Below, piece by piece: positions 1 to 10,303 of a DNA stretch of 64,000 nt. The DNA lies in contig NZ_JACJRV010000019.1 of assembly GCF_014697475.1 (NCBI RefSeq), positions 33,313 through 97,312 of the forward strand, in the 5' to 3' direction. The notes beneath the pieces are model-generated. The model saw only the letters and a list, made by a program, of their open reading frames with translations. It ran no database searches and was not told where the DNA came from. Made by a program: the position numbers and the translations under genes. Every line of letters starts with the position of its first letter. Positions within the stretch are counted from its first letter, which is position 1. The DNA comes from Nostoc sp. FACHB-152. GTDB taxonomy: Bacteria; Cyanobacteriota; Cyanobacteriia; Cyanobacteriales; Nostocaceae.

Positions 1-3000
1 ACTCTATTACTGCTTATAGCGGTAACGACTCCGTTAATGGTGGGGATGGTGACGATTATATTTATGGTGATAGTGGCAACGACACCCTCAACGGTGGTAA
101 TGGAGATGACTCAATTACAGCCAGTGATTACTTAGGCAGCGTCAATGTAGAAACCATTGATGGTGGTAACGGTTTTGACTATCTGAGATTGGATAATTCT
201 GCTGCTATTGGTAATTTAACTGTCACCTATATCAACCCAACAAATGGAACAGTTTCCAATGGCACAACATTTAAAAGTATTGAAAGCCTATCGCTAGAAA
301 CTGGTAGTGGCAACGACACAATTAATGTTACTGCTGTAGGAAATTCCTACATTTATGGGAATGAAGGTAATGATTCAATTACCACAGCCAATAGTGTAGA
401 TAATCTCTTTGGAGGCGATGGTAATGATACCCTCAATGCTGGTGCAGGTAATGACACTCTGAATGATGGTGCAGGTAATGACATCCTGAATGCTGGTGAT
501 GGCGATGACACCATTCAAGGCACTCAAGGCAGTGCTGGCATCGAATCTTTCGATGGTGGACAAGGGTTTGACTACCTCGATTGGGATATAGCTGATGTTA
601 CGGGTAATGTAACTGTTACTTACACAAATTCAGCAAACGGCACAGTTTCCTACGGTTCTACCTTTAAAAATATCGAAAGCCTGAGATTAAAAGTCGGTAG
701 TGGCAACGATACAATTAATGCCACTGCGTTAGGTAATGCCGAAATTTATGGAAATGATGGTAATGATTCAATTACCACAGCAAGTAGTATAGATAAACTT
801 TACGGTGGTGCTGGCAATGATACCATCAACGCTGGTGCTGGCAACGATATTCTAGATGGTGGTGTGGGAAATGACATCTTGAATGCTGGTGATGGCGATG
901 ATAGCATTTATGCCAGCGATTACTCTGGCAGTGTGGGAGTCGAAAGCATCGACGGTGGGCAAGGATTTGACTACTTAAGATTAAATAATTCTGCTGCTAC
1001 TAGCAACTTAACTGTTACTTACACAAACTCAACTAATGGCACAGTTTCTAACGGCACTACCTTTAGAAATATTGAAAGTTTAGAACTAGCAACTGGTAGT
1101 GGCAATGACTCCATTAATGTTACTGCTGTGGGTAATGCCGAAATAGAAGGCAACAGTGGTAACGACTCTATTACCACAGGTAATAGTATCGATAACCTTG
1201 ATGGCGGTGATGGTAATGATACTCTCAATGCTGGTGCTGGGAACGATATTTTAGATGATGGTGCCGGGAACGATGTTCTCAATGCTGGTGATGGAGATGA
1301 CACTATTTACGGTAATAAAGGTAGTGCAGGTATCGAAACCATCGATGGTGGACAAGGTTTTGACTATCTTAATTGGGATATAGCTGATCTAATTGGTAAT
1401 GTAAATGTTACTTATACTACATCAACAAATGGCGTAGTTTCTAACGGCTCTACTTTTAAAAATATTGAAAGTCTAAAATTATCTACGGGTAGCGGCAACA
1501 ATATTATCAATGTTACTGCTTTAGGTAGAGCAGAAATTTATAGTAACGCTGGTAATGACTCAATCACTACAGGCAATGGTAGGGATAGCCTGGATGGTGG
1601 TGTGGGTAATGATACTCTCAACGCTGGTGCTGGTAATGATAGCCTGATTGGTGGTATCGGTGATGATGTTCTCAATGGTGGCGATGGCGATGACTATATT
1701 GAAGCTAGTCTTTACACTGGCAGTGTCGGAGTGGAAAGAATCGATGGTGGCCAAGGTTTTGACTATCTCAGATTGAATAATTCTGCTGCCACTGGTAATT
1801 TAACTGTTACTTACACAAACTCAACTAATGGCACAGTTTCTAACGGCACTACCTTTAGAAATATCGAGAGTCTAACCCTATACACTGGTAGCGGCAACGA
1901 CATAATTAATGTGACAGCCTTGGGTAACGCCACTGTTTATAGCAATGGCGGCAATGATTCAATTACCACAGGTAATGGTCACGATGTCATTGGTAGTATT
2001 CTTTATCCCAATAGTGGTAATGACACAATTAACTCTGGTGCTGGTAACGATACGCTTTATGGTGATGGTGGCAATGATGTTTTAAATGCAGGTGACGGTA
2101 GTGACAGTATATATGCAAGTGATGGCAGTTTAGGCATCGAAACAATTGACGGTGGGCAAGGCTTTGACTACCTGACTTGGGATGTTTCTGATGCCACTAG
2201 CAATTTAACTTTCACTTACACTAACTCGGCAAATGGTACAGTCTCCAATGGCTCTACCTTTAAAAATATCGAAAGTCTCAACCTAGACAGTGGTAGTGGC
2301 AATGACACAATTAATGTTACTGCATTAGGTAATGCTGACATTGATGGCAATGGTGGCAATGATTCTATTATTACAGGCAATGGTGGCGATCGCTTGAATG
2401 GCGGTGATGGTAATGACAGCCTCAACGCTGGTGCTGGTAACGATGTTCTAACTGGCGGTGCAGGTAATGACACTGTTAATGGTGGTAATGGCGATGACGA
2501 GATTGAATATAGTAATCTGCTTTATGGCCCAGGAGTAGACCTCATTGATGGCGGACAAGGTAATGACACCTGGGATATTAAGCTTTACTCTCTTACCAGT
2601 AACATTGCTATCACTTATACCAGCACTACATCAGAAACCAATTTTGGCACAACATTTAAAAATATCGAGATTTTCGATATTAGAACCGATGCCGGCAACG
2701 ATACCATTAACCTCAGTGCAGCTATTAAAGCTTCTGTTGTTACCTATGACGGTAATGATACGATTACCACTGGTGGCGGTAATGACTACCTAGATGCTGG
2801 GGCTGGTAGTGATACTTTGACTAGTGGGGCTGGCAATGACTCTATTTCTATTTTGGGACTAGGAATAGATACAGTTTCTGCTGGCACAGGTGATGACCGT
2901 TTGGATTTAGACATCTCCTCTGCTACTGCTAATTTAACAGTTAGCTATACTGACATTACTAATGGCACAGTATCTAGTGGCACAACATTTCGGGGAGTTG

Positions 3001-5978
3001 ACCGTTTATATCTCACAACAGGTATTGGCAACGACAATATTAATGTAACTGCGGCTTATTTCGCCAACGTTGATGGCGGCGTAGGCAATGATACCATCAC
3101 TACTGGCATTGGCGATGATTATTTAGCAGGAGATGATGGTAACGACCTGCTAAATAGCGGATTTGGAGATGACGCGCTTTATGGGGGTTATGGCAATGAT
3201 ACTCTCAATGCTAGGGCTGGCAGAGACTATCTTTCTGGTGGAGATGGTAATGATATCTTGAATGCGGGTGCTGGCAATGACAGGATTGTTGATGGTTCGG
3301 GAGTAGACACCATTGATGGTGGTTCCGGCTATGACCAACTAACTTTAGATTTTGCTAATTACATTGTCCCGCTCACAGTTATTTACACTAACAATACAAA
3401 TGGTACAGTTTCCACTGGCACCACTTTTAAAGCAATTGAGAGTCTCACACTAGAGGCTGGTAGTGCTAGCGATACTATCACAGTGACTGCCGCCGTTGCA
3501 GAAATTCGTGGTGGTTACGGTAACGATTCAATTACCACAGGTGCAGGTAACGATATCATCTATGGCGGCAGTATATCGCAAGGCTTCGGTAATGATACGA
3601 TTAACGGTGGTGCTGGTAATGACTTTATCTATGATGGTGTAGGAGCCAACGTTATTAACGGTGGTGCTGGTTATGACTACCTAGACTTAGATTTGTCTAG
3701 TTATATTACTTCCATCACTCTCAACTATACCACTGCCACAAATGGCACAGTTTCTACTGGCACTACTTTTAGAGAAATTGAACGCTTATATATAGATGCA
3801 GGTCTTGCCAGCGACACTATCACCGTAACTACGGCAGTTGCAGAGATACATGGTGGTTACGGTAATGATTCTATTACCGCAGGTGCAGGTGATGATACGC
3901 TCTACGGCGATGCTGGTAACGACACTATCAATGCTGGTGCTGGTAATGACTTAATTTATGAGAATGTGGGAGCTAATATCATTAATGGTGGTGCTGGCTA
4001 TGACTACCTAAATTTAGATCTGTCTACTTATCTCAATGCCCTTAGTGTGACTTACACGACTGCAACCAATGGCACCGTAAACAATGGCGCAAGTTTTCAA
4101 AACATTGAAAGTCTCAGATTGACTACAGGTATTGGTAGTGATGTTATCAATGTTACTGCTGCGCTTGCTTACATTGAGGGCGGTTACGGCAACGATTCCA
4201 TTACTACAGGTGCAAGTAATGATACAGTTTATGGCGGTCAAGGAAACGACACCATCAATGCTGGTGCTGGCAATGACTCAATTTATGAAGGGGTAGGCGC
4301 AAATATTATCAATGGTGGTGCTGGTTCTGACTTCTTGAGTTTAGATCTGTCTGATTACATTGTTTCGTTGACTGTTACTTACACTAGTGCGGCTAATGGC
4401 ACAGTTAACACTGGTACACAGTTTAGTAATATTGAGAGTCTGAGTCTGACCACAGGTAGTGCTAGTGATATTATCAATGTGACTGCGGCAGTGACTTCTG
4501 TTAATGGTGGTTACGGTAATGATTCGATTACCACTGGTGCCGGCAATGATAACATTGATGGCGGTGATGGCAACGACACTATTAATGCTGGTGCTGGTAA
4601 CGACACGATTAATAGTAGTGCAGGAGTAGATAGTATTGATGGCGGTGAGGGTTACAACTATCTAACTTTAGATTTGTCTAATTACATTGTTCCGTTGACT
4701 GTCACTTACACAGATGTCAACAATGGTACTGTTTCTAATGGCACTACCTTAAAAAGAATTCAAGATCTGACTCTGAAGACAGGTATTGCCAGTGATACTA
4801 TCAATGTGGCTGCGGCGGCGGTTGCAGATGTAAATGGTGGTTATGGTAATGACTCTATTACCACTGGTGCTGGCAATGACACTATTGATGGTGGTGAGGG
4901 TAACGACACTATCAATGCTGGTGCTGGCAATGATTTTATTTATGAAGGAGTCGGCGCAAATATTATCAATGGTGGTGCTGGTTCTGACTACCTGAAATTA
5001 GATTTGTCTACTTACATTATTCCTCTGACTGTCACATATACCAGTGCGGCTAATGGCACAGTTAACACTGGCACACAGTTTAGCAATATTGAAAGCCTAG
5101 AAATAGAAGCGGGTAGTGCTAGCGATAGTATCACAGTGACTGCGGCAGTTGCAGAGATACATGGTGGTTATGGTAATGACTCTATTACCACTGGTGCTGG
5201 TAATGACGAACTTTATGGTGGTTTAGGTAACGATACTCTCAATAGTGGTGCTGGTAACGACACTATATATGGTGGTGGTGGTGTAGAGAATATTAATGGT
5301 GATGCTGGTGTAGACTTGCTGAATTTGGATATTTCCTATGCCACAACTAACTTAAATGTTTCTTACACTAGTGCCATTAATGGCAGCGTTTCTGACGGTA
5401 CAAGATTTCAAAATATTGAAAGTCTAGTATTGTCTACTGGTAATGGTAACGACATTATTAACGTGACTGCGGCAGTTGTCTCAATTGACGCTAACAGTGG
5501 TAATGACTCGATTACTAGTGGTGCAGGTGATGATAAACTCGATGGCGGTTTTGACAACGACACTCTAAATGCTGGCAGTGGTAGTGACACCTTATATGGT
5601 GGTTATGGTAACGATAGCTTAAATGGTGGTGCTGATCTTGACTACTTAGTTGGCGGATTGGGTAATGACATTTTAACTGGTGGTACTGGTAGTGACGGCT
5701 TTGTTTACTTTGAATTTATTGAAGGTGGCGATACAATTACCGACTTTAATACCAGTGTGGATGATATTGTACTGACAGAACTGTTGAAAGATTCAGGCTA
5801 TTTTGGTGGTGCTAATGCGATCGCTGATGGTTACTTACGATGGCTTCAGTCAGGTACCAATACCATAGTTCAAATTGATGTTGATGGTGCTGCGGGTAAT
5901 TCAGAAAGTTTTGGTACACTGGTGACTTTGAACAATGTCACTGCTACTAACTTAAGTGCTGCTAATTTTATTTTTTAA
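1..5978 (+). CDS. Giant RTX-type calcium-binding repeat protein, type I secreted (5' end outside window)
   Basis: The reading frame is open from base 3 to the TAA at 5976-5978, so the protein starts upstream of the window; a TTG at 189 is only an internal codon. At least 1,990 residues are visible. They are built of about 15 long modules of roughly 125 residues. Each module has a Thr/Asn-rich stretch ending in a motif like NGTVSNGTTFKNIESL, followed by RTX nonapeptides (GGxGxDxLxx, seen as GGDGNDTLNAGAGND) that bind calcium in beta-rolls. The last 90 residues (GDTITDFNTSVDDIVL and after) match the C-terminal target domain of type I secreted RTX proteins, so the product is probably exported by an ABC/MFP/TolC system and sits on the cell surface or in the sheath. 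It could be an adhesin or S-layer-like protein; no enzyme domain is visible. Composition is strongly biased to Gly, Asn, Asp and Thr. Confidence 0.9.
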   Translation, partial: SITAYSGNDSVNGGDGDDYIYGDSGNDTLNGGNGDDSITASDYLGSVNVETIDGGNGFDYLRLDNSAAIGNLTVTYINPTNGTVSNGTTFKSIESLSLETGSGNDTINVTAVGNSYIYGNEGNDSITTANSVDNLFGGDGNDTLNAGAGNDTLNDGAGNDILNAGDGDDTIQGTQGSAGIESFDGGQGFDYLDWDIADVTGNVTVTYTNSANGTVSYGSTFKNIESLRLKVGSGNDTINATALGNAEIYGNDGNDSITTASSIDKLYGGAGNDTINAGAGNDILDGGVGNDILNAGDGDDSIYASDYSGSVGVESIDGGQGFDYLRLNNSAATSNLTVTYTNSTNGTVSNGTTFRNIESLELATGSGNDSINVTAVGNAEIEGNSGNDSITTGNSIDNLDGGDGNDTLNAGAGNDILDDGAGNDVLNAGDGDDTIYGNKGSAGIETIDGGQGFDYLNWDIADLIGNVNVTYTTSTNGVVSNGSTFKNIESLKLSTGSGNNIINVTALGRAEIYSNAGNDSITTGNGRDSLDGGVGNDTLNAGAGNDSLIGGIGDDVLNGGDGDDYIEASLYTGSVGVERIDGGQGFDYLRLNNSAATGNLTVTYTNSTNGTVSNGTTFRNIESLTLYTGSGNDIINVTALGNATVYSNGGNDSITTGNGHDVIGSILYPNSGNDTINSGAGNDTLYGDGGNDVLNAGDGSDSIYASDGSLGIETIDGGQGFDYLTWDVSDATSNLTFTYTNSANGTVSNGSTFKNIESLNLDSGSGNDTINVTALGNADIDGNGGNDSIITGNGGDRLNGGDGNDSLNAGAGNDVLTGGAGNDTVNGGNGDDEIEYSNLLYGPGVDLIDGGQGNDTWDIKLYSLTSNIAITYTSTTSETNFGTTFKNIEIFDIRTDAGNDTINLSAAIKASVVTYDGNDTITTGGGNDYLDAGAGSDTLTSGAGNDSISILGLGIDTVSAGTGDDRLDLDISSATANLTVSYTDITNGTVSSGTTFRGVDRLYLTTGIGNDNINVTAAYFANVDGGVGNDTITTGIGDDYLAGDDGNDLLNSGFGDDALYGGYGNDTLNARAGRDYLSGGDGNDILNAGAGNDRIVDGSGVDTIDGGSGYDQLTLDFANYIVPLTVIYTNNTNGTVSTGTTFKAIESLTLEAGSASDTITVTAAVAEIRGGYGNDSITTGAGNDIIYGGSISQGFGNDTINGGAGNDFIYDGVGANVINGGAGYDYLDLDLSSYITSITLNYTTATNGTVSTGTTFREIERLYIDAGLASDTITVTTAVAEIHGGYGNDSITAGAGDDTLYGDAGNDTINAGAGNDLIYENVGANIINGGAGYDYLNLDLSTYLNALSVTYTTATNGTVNNGASFQNIESLRLTTGIGSDVINVTAALAYIEGGYGNDSITTGASNDTVYGGQGNDTINAGAGNDSIYEGVGANIINGGAGSDFLSLDLSDYIVSLTVTYTSAANGTVNTGTQFSNIESLSLTTGSASDIINVTAAVTSVNGGYGNDSITTGAGNDNIDGGDGNDTINAGAGNDTINSSAGVDSIDGGEGYNYLTLDLSNYIVPLTVTYTDVNNGTVSNGTTLKRIQDLTLKTGIASDTINVAAAAVADVNGGYGNDSITTGAGNDTIDGGEGNDTINAGAGNDFIYEGVGANIINGGAGSDYLKLDLSTYIIPLTVTYTSAANGTVNTGTQFSNIESLEIEAGSASDSITVTAAVAEIHGGYGNDSITTGAGNDELYGGLGNDTLNSGAGNDTIYGGGGVENINGDAGVDLLNLDISYATTNLNVSYTSAINGSVSDGTRFQNIESLVLSTGNGNDIINVTAAVVSIDANSGNDSITSGAGDDKLDGGFDNDTLNAGSGSDTLYGGYGNDSLNGGADLDYLVGGLGNDILTGGTGSDGFVYFEFIEGGDTITDFNTSVDDIVLTELLKDSGYFGGANAIADGYLRWLQSGTNTIVQIDVDGAAGNSESFGTLVTLNNVTATNLSAANFIF

Positions 5979-6051
5979 CTCTTTGTTTTTATAGTTGCGA
6001 ATTCTATTCGTTACTAATCCATCTGTTTTTGGCTAGCAAGTCTGAAAGATT

Positions 6052-6086
6052 AAACAAGGAGTAATCAAAATCATTACTCCTTGTTT
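6052..6086 (+). terminator. Strong hairpin terminator of the RTX gene
   Basis: A perfect 14-bp inverted repeat (AAACAAGGAGTAAT and its complement) encloses a 7-base loop, 74 bases after the RTX stop codon. The 3' arm ends in TTGTTT rather than a long T-run. Its position and stem make it the likely transcription end. Confidence 0.7.
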
Positions 6087-6576
6087 CCTCAGTAGTAATG
6101 CATACTTATGCCAGTGAAAAAGTTCTGGCGATCGCTTACCTTAGTGTAATATATATTATTGTGCTTTTTATTACTTAACTCTCTGAGATGTTGACAAACA
6201 CCTATTTATATATGTTCAGATGATTAATCATGATGGGCTTGCATCTATCTGTGCGGAAGCGGCAAAATTTGCTTTTCTGCTACCTTGCATTATGAATGTG
6301 CAAATCATGTATGACATAACAGGCTTCAAGAAGCCTAAACGGATGCGCTTGTTTTAATTTTTTGTATGGAAGCGAATAAATTTTTCATTTCCATCCGCAT
6401 ATTTTAAATCAATTTTGATGTATCCTAGATTTTCCGAGGTAATTTTTTCAACAATCGACTTCATAAAACTTTTTTGCGGATTTGGCTCAAGATTCTTGAA
6501 AAAGTTCTTGAACTATCCAAGAATTTACCCCTGTTTACTTATTTCTCTGTCCCCCTTTAAACCTTAACAAAACATC
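6087..6576. other. Intergenic region, AT-rich, no gene seen
   Basis: It holds one HIP1 site near 6128 and short repeats of TTCTTGAA near 6490-6510 just before the next gene. No convincing reading frame or RNA gene is visible. The promoter of the 86-residue gene probably lies here. Confidence 0.5.
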
Positions 6577-6837
6577 ATGGATATACGACTAATCAAGAAA
6601 GCTGAAAAATTAGTCCTCAAAAAGATAAAAGAGATAGAAGAAGAAAATCTGTCAATAGATGAGCTTGAGAGCCAAGAAATTCCAGTCGAAGAAAAACCAG
6701 TATTCAATATAGTAGAAGCTATAGAAGCTAACTATATTCCAGTACGCGACAATCCTGTAGTTTTATCTATTGCCAATTCTGGGTGGCAAGTTTCGGAAAT
6801 TTTAAGAGATATCAGAGTCGATGCTTTCTGTGATTGA
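6577..6837 (+). CDS. Small unknown protein (86 aa)
   Basis: It starts MDIRLIKKAEK, and the first third is rich in Lys and Glu and likely helical or coiled (residues 4-30). A short C-terminal part (about residues 40-86, VEAIEANYIPVRDNPVVLSIANSGWQVSEIL) looks more globular. There is no signal peptide or membrane segment. No strong ribosome site precedes the ATG. It stands alone between two terminator-like hairpins, so it is probably its own transcription unit. The family is not recognised; codon use and composition are compatible with a real gene. Confidence 0.5.
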   Translation: MDIRLIKKAEKLVLKKIKEIEEENLSIDELESQEIPVEEKPVFNIVEAIEANYIPVRDNPVVLSIANSGWQVSEILRDIRVDAFCD

Positions 6838-6897
6838 TGAGTAACAATTAAATATAGAAGTTAGTTTTTGCTTGTGAGTCAAAAAATGAATACTTCT

Positions 6898-6935
6898 AAT
6901 AGGTAATAGGAATTACCCTATTGCCTATTTTCTAT
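6898..6935 (+). terminator. Hairpin with T-rich tail after the 86-aa gene
   Basis: A 13-bp stem (AATAGGTAATAGG against CCTATTGCCTATT, one mismatch) with a 6-base loop is followed by TTTCTATTT. The arms are built of the heptamer TAGGTAA/TAGGCAA found in tandem elsewhere in this window (38802-38836), so a repeat element seems to act as terminator. Confidence 0.55.
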
Positions 6936-7073
6936 TTGGATTAATAAATTTTTTATATAATTGCTAGTAAAAAAATTATTTTTAATTATTTGTTGTAACA
7001 GACTTCCAGAAATTAAATTATTCAACCATTAACCATCAAAGATATTGCGAAGAATCTTTTTCCCCCTCTGCTC

Positions 7074-7127
7074 ACGGCAGTCGCTACAACGGGGGGAACT
7101 CCCACAACGCGCTGCCTCCCCTGCTGC
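7074..7127. repeat. Small palindromic repeat element
   Basis: ACGGCAG...CGC...GGGGGGAACTCCC...GCG...CTGCC forms nested stems. It resembles the GC-rich palindromic inserts at 10042-10173, 38938-38975 and 43294-43426. The remaining gap between 6936 and 7258 is AT-rich and holds the presumed promoter of the next cluster. Confidence 0.5.
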
Positions 7128-7258
7128 TCTCTCTGCATTCATAGGTAAGAGGATGACATCTGAAATAATCAATCTTTCTCAATGTGGGCTGATTTTAGGA
7201 ACTTATGCCAAACTTCTGTAGTGCATAAACTTATTAGTCTTAATACTACAGCATTCAT

Positions 7259-8488
7259 ATGAAGCAGATTCAAACTCTCATGGTTTGGAGCGTTAGCATT
7301 TGGACATTCTTAGCCACTAATTTACAAACTGCTCAAGCTCATACAAGCGAAAATTTTTTTTTGGAATTAAAAACCCCAGTAATTTCTGTAAAGAATTTAG
7401 AACAGTTTGACCTAGAAATTATTCAAGTCAATGACCATGACTCGAAAGAACTATCCTCTCGATTAAAGCAAAGACATTTTTTAATTGCTGCACCTGAAAA
7501 TTTTAATCCTGGCTTGCGAGTACCGCCACCATTACCTAAACCTCTACAAACTCCTAGACCACCAGCAACTTCTACTGAACCAATTAAGCCGTTTGCCGTT
7601 TTAGAAAATATTCAAACTGATTTTCGTAATGATACGGATAACTTCGGACAACACAATTTGTTCATTGAACCAACATTTCAGTGGCGATCGCCTCATGGGG
7701 ATAAAATTCTTCTGAGGACAGGTTTAAACTTGTTTGAACAGCGAGGTGTAGATTCAGTTACTAATATTCCTGTGCAAATTGGTTGGGAAGGAAAAATTGG
7801 ACAAGTAACCTGGCAAACGGCAGCAGGAGTTGATGTTTTCAACCGTTTACCCACAGCTATAAATTTCCATGCTAAAGTTGAAGCCCCAATTGTTCCGCCA
7901 AAGATTTCTGCTTCCGGAAGATTACTTTCAGGCGTAACCATATCAGCAAATTTAGACCAAAGTCCCTATAAATTTAATGCCCGAACTTTAGATAATCAAA
8001 TTACTGCTTGGCGGTTTGGGCCTGATTTATATTGGCAGATTGATCGATATACTAGTTTGTTCTCGTCATTGCGCTTGGGTAACTACAACGATGGTAATTC
8101 GGAAATTCAATCTTTTAGCAGGCTAGAACGCAAGTTTGGGCAATTTTCTGTGGCGGCTAACTTGTTTAATTGGAGTTACGATCGCAATGTAGAATCCAGA
8201 AATGGCTATTTTTCGCCGCCAGATTTTTTGGTATACAACGCTGAAGTGGCTTGGGAAGGAGATATTGCCAAGTTCTTGCACTGTCGCCTATCTGCAAATT
8301 TAGGACAGCAGCGACTTAATGGTGAATTTGATAACGCCAGCACCTATCAAACTCGCTGTACAGCTAAAGTGTCGCCCAAAATAGAGGCTGACTTGGGCTA
8401 TAGCTTTAGTAATGTGCGGAATCAAGACACAGGGGGTAGTGCTTTTGGTGGTGACTCTTTGACAGGACAGTTGCGGGTCAAATTTTAA
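7259..8488 (+). CDS. Putative outer-membrane beta-barrel protein of the polysaccharide cluster
   Basis: The 409-residue product begins with a clear signal peptide (residues 1-27, cleavage after TAQA). A spacer follows, then a Pro-rich linker (about 88-120, PPPLPKPLQTPRPP). Residues about 125-409 alternate polar and aromatic residues as in a transmembrane barrel, with strand pairs such as QWRSPHGDKILLRTGLNLF and the last residues GQLRVKF. A terminal Phe is the hallmark of outer-membrane proteins recognised by the BAM complex. It is followed after 92 bases by a DUF3131 gene and then a GT2 synthase, so export of a polysaccharide, as PgaA or BcsC do, is a reasonable inference. No TPR domain is present, unlike PgaA and BcsC. 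The exact family is not recognised. Confidence 0.65.
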   Translation: MKQIQTLMVWSVSIWTFLATNLQTAQAHTSENFFLELKTPVISVKNLEQFDLEIIQVNDHDSKELSSRLKQRHFLIAAPENFNPGLRVPPPLPKPLQTPRPPATSTEPIKPFAVLENIQTDFRNDTDNFGQHNLFIEPTFQWRSPHGDKILLRTGLNLFEQRGVDSVTNIPVQIGWEGKIGQVTWQTAAGVDVFNRLPTAINFHAKVEAPIVPPKISASGRLLSGVTISANLDQSPYKFNARTLDNQITAWRFGPDLYWQIDRYTSLFSSLRLGNYNDGNSEIQSFSRLERKFGQFSVAANLFNWSYDRNVESRNGYFSPPDFLVYNAEVAWEGDIAKFLHCRLSANLGQQRLNGEFDNASTYQTRCTAKVSPKIEADLGYSFSNVRNQDTGGSAFGGDSLTGQLRVKF

Positions 8489-8580
8489 GTCTCACCGTTA
8501 GTTAGATTGCAATGCTGGGAAGAATGAATCTGTTAAGGCTTTGAAAGCAAAAATGACTTACAAAATAAGGCTTTTACAGC

Positions 8581-10029
8581 ATGAGTTCTGATTTTAAACC
8601 GCCACCAAAAGGCTTGTCCGCACTGGCTTCTGTTGGGGGGGTGGTCACTGCAATAGTTGCGATCGCTCTTTTAAATTTTTGGTCTAGTCGTCTTGCTCAA
8701 AATACACAAACACCTGCAATTTCGACATCTAAACCTGTTCCCCCTACGGTAAACTTAGAAGCACAAGCGCAAAAAGTAGCAAAGTTGGATGCTGATTCTT
8801 TAGTTTTACAAGGAACAGCAATTACTCCCAGTGAACTAATAGGTAAAACACCTTTTACTACGCCTGGAGTCCAAAAATTAAACGCAGCAGATATGGCGGC
8901 GGCGCGTCAGGCTTGGTTATATTTCCAAAATAATTGGAACGATAACACTGGCTTAGTAAATTCTGTTGATGGCTTTGCAGCTGTAACTATGTGGGATCAA
9001 GCAGCTGCTTGCGCCGCTTTGGTGAGTGCGAGAGAACTCAATATCATTCCCGCCGACCAATTTGAGGCGAAGATGATCAAGATGTTGCAGACTCTAGCAT
9101 CATTGCCTTTATACAAAGGCGAATTGCCCAACAAAGTCTACAACGCCAAAACTCTTATCCCTGTTAATTATGGGCAATTAGAGAAAAAAGAAGAAATTGG
9201 TTGGTCAGCGATTGATTTAGGACGAATGGCAATTTGGCTGAAGATTATTGAAGCCAAATATCCAGAAATGCGATCGCCTGTGCAAGCTGTCTGGAAGCAT
9301 TGGCAAGTTAAGCGACTCACGAAAAACGGACAAATGTACGGTACTGCGGTTGTTAAAAATAAAGAACAATATAACCAAGAAGGTCGCTTGGGTTATGAAA
9401 ACTATGCCGCCTACGGTTTGAAACTGTGGGGATTAGATGTCAAGCAAGCTTTAGATTATAAGTCTAATACCGCCTTTGTTAATCTTTATGGTCAAGGGAT
9501 ACCATATGATCGCCGTGACGCTAGTAACTCAGGTGCAAATAACTACGTCCTCAGTGAACCTTACATTCTTGATGGGATAGAAACTGGGTTTCAGGCATTA
9601 CCTAAAGCTTATGCAGATAGAATTTTAGCTGCTCAAGAAGCACGTTATCAAGCCACACAAGAATTAACTGCCCTCACAGAAGATAACTTAGATCGTGCGC
9701 CTTATTTTGTATATAACAGCTTGTTTGTTAACGGCAAAGCCTGGGCAACAATTACCGATACTCAAGAACAGCATAATGATTTACGTTTTCTTAGTGCTAA
9801 AGCTGCGATCGGCTGGCACGTACTTTATAACACTGATTACACCCGTACTCTCGCTGATACAGTCTTCAATAACTTGAAATCAGACAAAGGTTGGTACAAC
9901 GGCTTATATGAATCTCTGCATCAGCCAAATAAAGCTCTGACGGCTAATAATAATGGTGTGATTTTAGAGAGTTTACTTTATAAACAAGTTGGCAAACCGC
10001 TTACTGTTTGGGCAGGTGTGAAGAATTAA
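8581..10029 (+). CDS. DUF3131 protein, membrane-anchored, single domain
   Basis: 482 residues. Residues about 15-36 form an N-terminal membrane anchor, then a Pro/Thr linker. From about residue 100 to the end runs a DUF3131 domain. Blocks shared with the next paralogue include AWLYFQNNWNDNTGLVNS, TMWDQAAACAALVSARELN, LPLYKGELPNKVYNAKTL, EIGWSAIDLGRMAIWLK, GRLGYENYAAYGLKLWG, YILDGIETGFQ and QPNKALTANNNGVILESLLY. These helix-plus-Trp motifs suggest an alpha/alpha-barrel resembling glycoside hydrolases, acting in the periplasm on a glycan; that is inference. It lies between the barrel gene and its two-domain paralogue at 11576, near a GT2 synthase, which supports a role in making or trimming an exopolysaccharide. 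No catalytic residue can be assigned safely. Confidence 0.8.
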   Translation: MSSDFKPPPKGLSALASVGGVVTAIVAIALLNFWSSRLAQNTQTPAISTSKPVPPTVNLEAQAQKVAKLDADSLVLQGTAITPSELIGKTPFTTPGVQKLNAADMAAARQAWLYFQNNWNDNTGLVNSVDGFAAVTMWDQAAACAALVSARELNIIPADQFEAKMIKMLQTLASLPLYKGELPNKVYNAKTLIPVNYGQLEKKEEIGWSAIDLGRMAIWLKIIEAKYPEMRSPVQAVWKHWQVKRLTKNGQMYGTAVVKNKEQYNQEGRLGYENYAAYGLKLWGLDVKQALDYKSNTAFVNLYGQGIPYDRRDASNSGANNYVLSEPYILDGIETGFQALPKAYADRILAAQEARYQATQELTALTEDNLDRAPYFVYNSLFVNGKAWATITDTQEQHNDLRFLSAKAAIGWHVLYNTDYTRTLADTVFNNLKSDKGWYNGLYESLHQPNKALTANNNGVILESLLYKQVGKPLTVWAGVKN

Positions 10030-10041
10030 TGTAAATTCAAC

Positions 10042-10173
10042 GAACCTCACCCCAACCCCTCTGTCTTGAAAAGTTTTGCGCCGGGACACCCGGACGCGCA
10101 ACGCCAGTGAGGGAGCCGGGAAACCCGTCCAACGCACTGGCTCAACTTTTCGCTCTGACGCGGAGAGGGGCTT
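10042..10173. repeat. Dispersed palindromic repeat, copy 1
   Basis: About 130 bases closely matching 43294-43426. Both begin GAACCTC.CCCCAACCCCTC, contain GAAAAGTTTTGCGCCGGGA and AACGCACTGGCTCAAC, and end in GGAGAGGGGCT. The ends are complementary (CCCCTCT and AGAGGGG), as are inner blocks (GAAAAGTT/AACTTTTC, CCAGTG/CACTGG), so it can fold into a long branched hairpin. Confidence 0.75.
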
Positions 10174-10189
10174 AAATATCGTGAAAACA

Positions 10190-10219
10190 GCGATCGCTTG
10201 TTGTCATCTTGTCTAAGCA
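10190..10219. repeat. 30-bp direct repeat, first copy
   Basis: It starts with a HIP1 site followed by TTGTTGTCATCTTGTCTAAG and recurs with two C/T changes at 11223-11252. Each copy lies at the 3' end of a broken small minus-strand gene. Confidence 0.7.
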
Positions 10220-10303
10220 GCGATCGCTAATTGGCAACTGCAATGTCTGGTTTTGCAATTCCTGCAATGTATATGAGCAATCGCGTATGACAGAGTTACT
10301 ACT

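Noticed and set aside
375..5590. Several minus-strand reading frames of 60-95 codons inside the RTX gene
   Set aside because: They are shadows of the Gly/Asn/Asp-rich repeats, with the same low-complexity pattern in each module and no start signals.
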